From positions 7,758,393-7,822,392 of the forward strand of contig NC_133490.1 of the NCBI RefSeq assembly GCF_025370935.1: a DNA stretch of 64,000 nucleotides. The letters are read 5' to 3'. Source of the DNA: Choristoneura fumiferana (lineage: Eukaryota > Arthropoda > Insecta > Lepidoptera > Tortricidae). How positions within the stretch are numbered: the first letter of the stretch is position 1; the number at the start of each line of letters is the position of its first letter. Below are positions 56,602 to 64,000 of this stretch, in pieces. The notes under the pieces are model-generated. The model worked only from the letters and a program-made list of their open reading frames with translations, had not been told where the DNA came from and did no database searches. The translations under genes were made by a program, and so were the position numbers.

Positions 56602-56736
56602 TACAGTCACCAGCATTAATATCTGCCACAACGGAGCGTGCAAAAATATCTGACACGTCCTTCCAGCCCTAGAAATAGAGTCGTATCAGATATTTATGCA
56701 CGCTTGTTGTATCAGATATTGGTGCTGGTGACTGTA
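56602..56736. mobile_element. Palindromic MITE, TACAGTCACCAGCA family, complete
   Basis: TACAGTCACCAGCATTAATA and its inverse ...TATTGGTGCTGGTGACTGTA bound 135 bp; inner words GTGCAAAAATATCTGACACG / CGTATCAGATATTTATGCAC also pair. The TA at both ends is compatible with a TA target, as in Tc1/mariner-type MITEs. That is inference. Confidence 0.82.
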
Positions 56737-56739
56737 CCA

Positions 56740-59550
56740 CACATTGGACGCATGCGCGCTAATTATTATCATCGGTGTACAAACCTTTTCCGGTGCGATC
56801 ATTGTCGCCTTTACTACATTTGAGTGAAGGTCCAAATTGCATTAAGCAAGTCTTATTAGTTAATAACTACGTATAACCATTACAGTATGCAATAATTCTA
56901 AAGCGCCATGTGACACATCGATCGCCATCTTAATTGAGAACAGGCTACATCTCTTGATATACAGTGTTTTTTTTAATTCCGTTATCTTCGACAGATGGCT
57001 CTGTTCACTGATAGAAATTACCTGGTTGGCCAAATCGAAAAAAAAAAGGCATTTTATCATACATAAGTAAACATTTACGGACTTTAAAAATATATCAAAT
57101 AAGTACCCTAAAGTTTTAATAAAAACATACAGTTCTAAGAAAAATACAACTAGTACATACCTATGATAAAGTAATACTATACTATACGATTGTATTATTT
57201 TGACAGCGCGATTTTAGATACATATTTTTTTCACAGCTCCAAGAGCTAGAGATCACGTAACTGAATATTTTGGTAATATAATTACTTAATCACCACTTTA
57301 TATACCTACCGACACGTGTTCCTATGAAGACAAACATACATGCAGACAGGCCACGAATTAATCTTTTCTTTTGAAATGAAATATTTATTTGATTTAAGTG
57401 TCGTGAATAATGGTCTTAACATAACAATATCGCACACTTAGCTAATATTAGCCTGCCAATGATTTGAGGTACGAAATCCCGAAAACTCAAAAATTGCAAC
57501 GTCCGAGTTACCTTCGTCAAATTTCCTAAAAAAAAAAACTCCTTGTAAGCAAATACCTGCTTGACCTAAGGATTTAAACTTGTGAGAAAGAACAGACCAC
57601 AGGACCCGTGTTTTTACGCCAAAAGACCCAAACCATGTGTCATCAGTTTGGGAATATTTATTTAAAAACCCAATGACAAAAGTACAACTTTCGAAAGGAC
57701 AACTCACGCCCTTGCAAAAAAAAGTTGGCTCCGGTTTCTGCTGACTTATCGCTACATCTCTATCTTCAAAATTTCAAACGACTTCCGACCTTGCACCAGA
57801 AAGTTTAAGGAGCATTGAGAAGTTTCTGGAACTCCGTTTTAGTTTGTCTTTTTTCTAAAGCTATGTTTTTGGATACAGTGTCTGCTCGCCCGTATCTTTT
57901 CTAGGAAATCCTCATTACGCGTCTGCTGGAGTTGATATATAGCGATGCGCATCAAGTAATTTGAAATCATCTAATTAACTAATTTACTTAAATAACGTTC
58001 AATGCACAAAAAATAAGATAAAACCATCTGTCTAATTGTTTCGTTTCTTTCGAAACACGTTACATTCCAAATTCAAGAACATAAATTCACGCTTCCATTT
58101 AATTTAACCATAGACAGCAGGAATTTTAATTTTCGAACGCTTTTTTTTCAATTGCGGAGGCAGAGTAAAACTAAAGCTTCATTTTTGAACGCAACACTGG
58201 CTGGTTTGAAAACTGAACAGCTATCGTTACTATTAAATGTCAAACAAGTTTCATTTAAAAGAACCTTCCGAGCGCAGTGTAGGTTTTAGTGTTCCAGTGC
58301 ACCAAGCCTATTATGCCTCTCTGCTAGTTAGAGTACAAAAGACAAAGATAGCACAACGATTAAAAATTATTGGTTTATCACAATTGCTGGTAATTGCTGG
58401 GTACTTTTCAGGTCCTTGAAAGATAAAATAGGACTAGCAAACCGTAAAATTACGTCTAGACAGTTTCAATTAGGCAGGTAAAGTCAAGAGCATATAAAGA
58501 ATAATATTGTGCAAGCATTTTTGCTTAGTTTTCATGCCTTATGCCACATAATGTCCATTTTACCTCACCTATGTTATCTGTCTGTGTATTGTAATTTTAA
58601 GTTTGTGATGGTGAATAAAAATTTATATTATTATTATTTTTATAATAGACCACGGACTGTGGACAATAATAATAATTATGCATAGTTGATTCACTTCTAT
58701 TGTGTAAATATGAACTAAATGTTACTAAGTTTCAGTTTTCGCAAGTTACAAAAATGTTACTACTTTGCCTAGTGAATATTTTTTTGTTTCCAGTCAACAT
58801 GAAACATGAAAATATAAAAAGGTAAGTATAGAACGAGAACCTTTATGCATTTTTTAAGTATTGCAGAAGTTTAGTTTAATAGTTTTACTATAGAAACCCT
58901 ACTTATTTGTATGTTTGCGTTTAACATAAGAAATGGTTGACAACTTACCTTTTTTATCATAAAGTCGACCATAAAGTACCTACCACATAATTCGAAATTG
59001 AAGAAACGGCACAGAATAAGTAGGTAATAAATAGTGAAACGGTCATGTTTTGTTTCTTTCTTGTTTCGCCCAAATATGGAACTTATGAAAAAGGCAAACT
59101 GGAATGGGAGTACAAAGTAGTACAAACAGAGTAATAAATTCCTTTTTTTTTTAAAGCACTGGAATAATTTTATATCAATAGTAAATAACTTTAAAAAAGG
59201 ATAATTTTACATTGAAGTTAGCTGTCCATGTTTTATTTTTTTTTTATATTTTTTAACAATTACACAGTGTAGGTATACATGAACACATTTTTTCGCCAAA
59301 CTGCATGACAGTTTGTTGGCGAAATGAAACACTCCAAACACTTCCTTATATAAATACTGTGCAAAACTTAATTATATAACTAACCTATCCTAATTTACAT
59401 TTATATGTATATTACGAGTTATATAAAAACAAATTGAATCCACGGAGCAAAATTCTAATTCATTTTTTTTTATTTCAAATAACTTGCGTCGCATCTGTAC
59501 CTAAATATACAGTACCTAAACATACAGCCGACTTAATATCTACCCAGACG
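56740..59550. other. Repeat-poor AT-rich stretch without recognised genes
   Basis: Nothing with clear similarity to a gene or element. A short acceptor-donor pair on plus (58791-58827) is noted among the rejected items. Confidence 0.4.
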
Positions 59551-59570
59551 TTGAGATGAATCATACTACT

Positions 59571-59840
59571 CATCATCATCATCATCCCAGCCTATTTACG
59601 TCCCACTGCTGTGCACAGGCCTCCTCTTAGAATGAGAGGGCTTGGGCCGTAGTTCCCACGCGGGCCCAGTGCGTATTGGGAACTTCACACATACCATTGA
59701 ATTACATCACAGGTGTGTGCAGGTTTCCTCACGATGTTTTCCTTCGCCGTAAAGCTCGTAGTAAATTCAAATGTAATTTCGCACATGAATTTCGAAAAAC
59801 TCTGGCCGGGGTTAGGTCAAACCACGAGGCCACCACGGCT
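59571..59840 (-). mobile_element. SINE family A, end-to-end copy with 10-bp target duplication
   Basis: TCATACTACT occurs at 59561-59570 and 59841-59850, exactly bracketing the element. On minus it begins AGCCGTGGTGGCCTCGTGGT (A-box region), has an internal deletion that removes most of the tRNA-like B-box segment, then the body and tail, and ends GGCTGGGATGATGATGATGA. It encodes no protein and must use a LINE reverse transcriptase; its tail resembles that of the LINE copies at 7911 and 28533. Confidence 0.92.
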
Positions 59841-59863
59841 TCATACTACTAGTGCTAGTCTAA

Positions 59864-60067
59864 TCCCACTAATATTATAAATGCGAAAGATTGTAAGTCT
59901 GTTTGTTTGTTACATCATCACGTGTAAACCGCTGAAAGATTTACGCAGTATACAGACAGTTTGAGTCCCGGGGAAGGACATATAGTTTTTATCCCGGAAA
60001 ATTGCATAGTTCCCGCGGGATAGCGATAATCAAATTCTACCCGGACGGAGTCGCGGGCAACAGCTAG
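59864..60067 (+). mobile_element. Non-autonomous Helitron, Lep1-like, full length
   Basis: A|TCCCACTAATATTATAAATG ... CGGAGTCGCGGGCAACAGCTAG|T. The interior has GTTTTTATCCCGGAAAATTG and TTCCCGCGGGATAGCG. Only 13 bases separate it from the second copy of the SINE target duplication. Confidence 0.88.
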
Positions 60068-60433
60068 TTTGAAACTAATGCAAAAAGCATGGGCTAGATA
60101 GGAACAAGATAACGAGCACTAGGACAAAAACAAACAAAAAAAACCATAAAACCCTCGCCCTGTTGATATGCAGCGTGCGCGCATCACGACACGAGCGTAT
60201 TAAAATTCTCAACTCTTGCGCATGTTCCCAGCGAGTTTATTGTCACAGCTTTTATCGTGGACTTACTCTGTCCCTTTCCCACGACGCTTGAGAGAAAGAG
60301 ATGGGCGCTTTATGTCCACGGTTAAGGATATTTTTTTATTCATTTGATTAATTGGATGGTTAAGAACGGTGAATTTTCTTACGGTAAATATTTAGTTCTT
60401 AAAACGGTTATCAACTAGACTCTAATTTACTAA

Positions 60434-60590
60434 GATATTCATAAACGACAATCAAACCTATTTAGTTAAAATGCCGCTAAAATTCGTTTGTCCTTATCTG
60501 TCACTTCGACATTTGTATTTTAGAAAGGGACAAAGCATTTGTTAGTTAACATAGCTTGAAGTTTTATGAATAGGGGGTTAAGATTTATTA
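60434..60590. mobile_element. Palindromic MITE, TATTCATAAA...TTTATGAATAGGGGG family
   Basis: GATATTCATAAACGACAATC ... TTCGTTTGTCCTTATCTGTC and GGGACAAAGCATTTGTTAGT ... GTTTTATGAATAGGGGG are rough inverses. Confidence 0.55.
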
Positions 60591-60825
60591 GTTTTTTTTC
60601 CATCAACGATAAAAATTAGATGATATTTAAATTTAACTAGAATTTTAAATATTAACCTAAACCATTTGCTTCGTTAACTGGCTTTTTTGGGATGTTTTGC
60701 AACTGTACAATTTTGATTTTGATTAATATATAATCAAATAAATAATTAATTGGAAAAGCTGTGCAATATGTGACCTACCTTACGACGTAATAGGGCATGT
60801 TGAATAAATGTAATCTTTACTCTTT

Positions 60826-60945
60826 GACAGCATTAATATCTGCCACAGCGGAGCGTGCAAAAATATCTGACACGTCCTTCGGCCGTAGAATAGAGTCGTA
60901 TCAGATATTTATGCACGCGTTTGTGTCAGATATTGGCGGTAGTAG
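60826..60945. mobile_element. Palindromic MITE, TACAGTCACCAGCA family, ends eroded
   Basis: GACAGCATTAATATCTGCCA, CAGCGGAGCGTGCAAAAATA ... CGTATCAGATATTTATGCAC, GCGTTTGTGTCAGATATTGG. Almost the same interior as 56602-56736 in the same orientation; the terminal TACAGTCACC is lost on both sides. Confidence 0.78.
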
Positions 60946-62066
60946 CCTACTTTTACCTAAAAACTTAATTTATAGGTTTACTTTAATCAAAAAGCAATTA
61001 CAATTGGATAAAGCATAAATACATAATTATCTCTCATAAATACTCTAGAAGCGTAGTGATTATTTGAATTATTCACGAGATCAAGTCGAAATAAAACGAT
61101 TGTTTGCGTTCTCGGAACTAAGTTGGTTCCTTTGTAGTTTTCGAAACGGTGCCTTTATCTTTTTTTTTTGAGTCATTGGGTGAATATTACTTCACCGCAA
61201 AACTTTAATACATTAGATGCAAATATACATCGTGTTTTACTTGCTTTCCGTCAGTTCGACATGCGACTCAGTTCCAAAAACTATTAGGTATAATTAAGTT
61301 TTCACCAAATCAAAAAACTACTTTTTTCACAGTCATTGTTAATATTCACAAACTAGATGAGTGACATTGATGTGTGTGACAGATAAATTCACATATGTAA
61401 TGTGCTAATAGGAAACTGGTGTCTTGGAGAAATAAACCAAAATCAAAAATAACACGTTATATAATAAGAAAGTAGGTACATACTACGATGATCAGTCGTT
61501 TTTTTTTCTACTATTTGGTGCTAGTTGATAAAATGTCCAGGAAGCTAGGGCAATAGATATGCATTTCGATGTCTTAAGTTATCTGTATTTACTATACTAG
61601 TTTTGTTCTTTTTTTGTTTTTGATTTATCTATTCCTAGTAACGTGTCACTTGAAATATGTTTGAGCGCCTAATCTGTTAAACATAATAGGTGTTCAGATA
61701 CAGGCTCCTGCCTAGTTCGGGGTCCGCCGGATATCTCACTGTGCGATATTTTCAATGATGGATTATAAATAAATTTATTCTTAGTTAAGTAAATGCCACT
61801 AAAGTACGTATTTCTATACTATCGGAAATATGGTAAAATTTATGATAAAGAGCAAAAGAGAAAGGGAAACAACGATCTAGAAGTTAGCCATAGAGATAGT
61901 CTGACGTCTGATGGCATGCAGTTTGGCAGATAATTTATTTTAAAGTGTATTCTGTTCATTTGAGAAAATAAATTTTAATAAAAGATCTCCGAAATACTGA
62001 AGATGTCTATCGGTGCAGCGACCTTCCGCGCAGAAGATCAGTGTAGAAAAAGACTGGATGAAGTTT

Positions 62067-62191
62067 GAGGGGTTACTACGAAATTCGAAGTTCGTTTCGT
62101 GCCGTCCCGCTGACAATACTATCATTTAATACGAGACTGAGAGGACGGTACGATACGAACTTCGATTTTCGATTTTGTAGTAGCCCCTCTG
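62067..62191. mobile_element. Palindromic MITE, GAAGTTCGTWTCGTGCCGTCC family, complete
   Basis: GAGGGGTTACTACGAAATTC, GAAGTTCGTTTCGTGCCGTC ... GGACGGTACGATACGAACTT, CGATTTTCGATTTTGTAGTA, GCCCCTCT. The arms pair over about 50 bp. The central TTTAATACGAGACTGAG identifies orientation relative to 206-271. Confidence 0.8.
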
Positions 62192-62199
62192 ATGGGGTC

Positions 62200-63640
62200 A
62201 CGATGTGGCCGACCCAATGAACTGACTTATTCACAGACGGACATGCCTTTTTTTCACGATGAAGAATAAATGTAGTACAAAATAAATCCATTAGAAGTAT
62301 GTGTAGGTATTTAATTCAACAGCAACATTTGAAAGTAGAAGTGACAAGACAATCATAGGTAGGTATTTTATCGTAAAACCATGTCAAACGCTTGCAGCAT
62401 CCGAAAAACACGATTTTCAAACTGGCCACTCGTGACCCGCTGTCGCCTTTTTACTGCGCGCCATAAAAAAAGAAAAAGAATTTGGATTTTTTTTAAAAGT
62501 TATAAATAATATTTCTTTTTGCTCCTGCCACACTGCCACGGTCCCGCGTTGAAAAATGGTTTTAGATGCAGATTTGGTTGAATACAAAGATATCGGACGG
62601 ACTTATTTTTGGCCATCGACTCACTGACAAAAAAAGTTTCCCGAGATTGATCGCAACGCCATATTTACCCGTACAAACGATTTGTTTAAATTTGAAAAAA
62701 CCAAATGAATTGTTTATGGTCGGTTGACAAAAAAATACCTCGCAGTTATTAATGGCCAGTAATATCAGTCAATTTAATTCCCAATGAAAATGTAACGTGT
62801 AATTTTGAAAAAATGGCTTTAACATGGTCATCGCAGGTTTTTGTTAAAGCAGGTGCGTTTGTTTAAAAAGGGATATTTGTTATTTATTAGGGTGAAGCCA
62901 CCGTTAAAAACTAGGTAAGTATATCATCGCAATTATTGTGAGCTTGTCCTACAAGTACAGGTTAATTTTATATACTATCTATTAACAGGATATTAAGCTT
63001 CAACAATTGTTTAAGTAACCTACCTAGAGACCGTAAGAAGATTATGATCGAGGCGACATTTAAAAAGGTAGGTACGATTATGTTAATACCTAACTCTGGT
63101 CTAAGTGGTAAGAGCAATAAAATATGACCTACACTTCTCCTACAGACGGAAAGCAAGTAATTAATATAGATTTAAGCTTTTAATAGATAAGGTGACTTAA
63201 TCTTCAGAATACTACCTAGCACCTACTAATCCGTTAATTAAATAAAATATCTACCTAGGTACCCAATGTTCTCGAAACCTAATTTGTACACCAAAAGTAC
63301 ACCACAATATTTAAAATGTTCATGTCATATTTTTTAACGCGTAAAGTATAACAATAATAGGTACAAATAAAATATCTACGCCAATCTACTAAGGTTTTCC
63401 CGCTTTTTCCTGTTAGGTATCCAAGTCACCTACCTGCTAAGTCAACTCACATAATCAATGAGTTCTAATAACTACGTAAGTAATAATCAATTTTATCAGA
63501 TAGCAAAATTTCGTAGGTAGGTATCATGCATTTTTATTATATATCTACCTACCTATCTAAGCGCGAAATATTTTAGATAAATAAACATGTTCGCAAATGG
63601 ATTTAGTTCAGATTTATAACCTATGCGTTTTGTTTTTAGT
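62200..63640. other. AT-rich stretch, nothing recognised except many TACCTACC-type words
   Basis: Repeated TAGGTAGGT / CTACCTACC words (for example 63505-63555) are visible, but no gene or element. Confidence 0.4.
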
Positions 63641-64000
63641 AAATATATATTATAGGTTAGGTATGGTCTGCCGACAGTTGGTTTGGAAAAGCGCGGGACA
63701 CAATATCGCTTCCGATTCATTCGCGGGCGTGTTTTGTTTATCTTTATAACTCTATTGTCTTGTCCATGGTTTTTTTTTTCTAACGACGGCATTCGAGCCA
63801 GCCTGCCAGCGTTGGAATCTGAGACGTTCGAAAACTTGGCCACCGAACAACTATGGCAGCAAAGTTCACGGCGCCACGGCACACACGGCGCCGATAACGT
63901 ATTAATTACATTATAAATTACTCGACATACTTCAAGAGAACTGATAACAACGACCGACGGCGCCAAACGCACATAAAATCAACAGAAACAACGGATGCAA
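63640..64000. other. CpG-richer right edge, possible 5' exon or promoter region
   Basis: The DNA from about 63680 has more CG dinucleotides and the word CGGCGCC three times (63869, 63889, 63958). An open frame of 139 codons on minus and one of 77 on plus overlap here, but neither looks like a known protein. A promoter or non-coding first exon of pan is one possible explanation; evidence is weak. Confidence 0.25.

Larger units (their letters stand above)
40308..64000 (-). other. Region upstream of the pan coding exon: leader intron and/or 5' flank
   Basis: There is no recognisable protein-coding sequence here. The acceptor at 40308 implies a 5' non-coding exon and promoter to the right, but neither can be located with confidence. 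The stretch contains the MITEs, Helitrons, SINEs and LINE pieces listed separately. 40326-41189 holds nothing I recognise. Confidence 0.5.

Noticed and set aside
58791..58827. TTTTTGTTTCCAG - 28 nt - GTAAGT on plus, looking like a micro-exon
   Set aside because: Splice-like words this short arise by chance in T-rich DNA, no gene on plus is known here, and the enclosed 28 nt encode nothing recognisable.
63553..63972. 139-codon minus-strand frame at the right edge
   Set aside because: No recognisable domain; the second half is low-complexity AT-rich translation. Kept only as a possible 5' exon region.
1..64000. Bacterial-type features, CRISPR arrays, viral genomes, rRNA genes
   Set aside because: None present: repeats are dispersed mobile-element copies without regular spacers, and no operon-like or viral gene set is visible.

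Overview
This is a piece of animal nuclear DNA, almost certainly from a moth or butterfly (Lepidoptera). The evidence is the repeat content: Lep1-type Helitrons with TC...CTAG ends in A|T targets, LINE and SINE 3' ends finishing in (ATGATG)n that encode or carry the 'GTCCAACAGTGGACGTC' / 'GTGCCCAGCAGTGGGACG' tails, repeats ending in 'CTTGGCCGGTTTTT', and many short palindromic MITEs. The sequence is AT-rich and has no long open reading frames, operons, rRNA genes or CRISPR arrays.

Only one host gene segment can be supported. On the minus strand, 39924-40307 is an exon holding the start codon and first 56 codons of a TCF/LEF transcription factor, the orthologue of Drosophila pangolin (pan), the nuclear effector of Wnt/Wingless signalling. 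It encodes the beta-catenin (Armadillo) binding peptide and ends at a consensus GTAAGT donor. About 216 nt of 5' leader precede the ATG in the same exon, after a strong splice acceptor, and contain three upstream ORFs. I see no second coding exon, so 1-39923 is read as part of a very long first coding intron. The region 40308-64000 is read as an intron in the 5' leader plus possible upstream flank.

The rest is non-coding DNA filled with mobile-element remains. 1-10 kb: LINE tails, a Lep1 Helitron, a MITE and a CpG-dense patch at about 8.93-9.09 kb. 10-20 kb: tRNA-derived SINE pieces, a possible hAT-like MITE with 8-bp target duplication, a PIF/Harbinger-like palindrome and a 760-bp TTAA-bounded inverted-repeat composite. 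20-28 kb: mostly unique AT-rich DNA with few recognisable repeats. 28-40 kb: LINE tails, a CAGGGTGTCC-type element and some unidentified stop-free stretches. 41-51 kb: the densest region, with MITEs, Helitrons and a LINE copy with a classic 5' inversion inside a MITE. 51-64 kb: more SINEs, MITEs and a Helitron, then repeat-poor DNA whose right edge is slightly CpG-richer.

No previously unknown protein system was found. The most informative observations are the uORF-bearing pan leader, the twin-primed LINE nested in a MITE, the sharing of 3' tails between LINE and SINE families, and insertions whose boundaries and target duplications can be read to the base.
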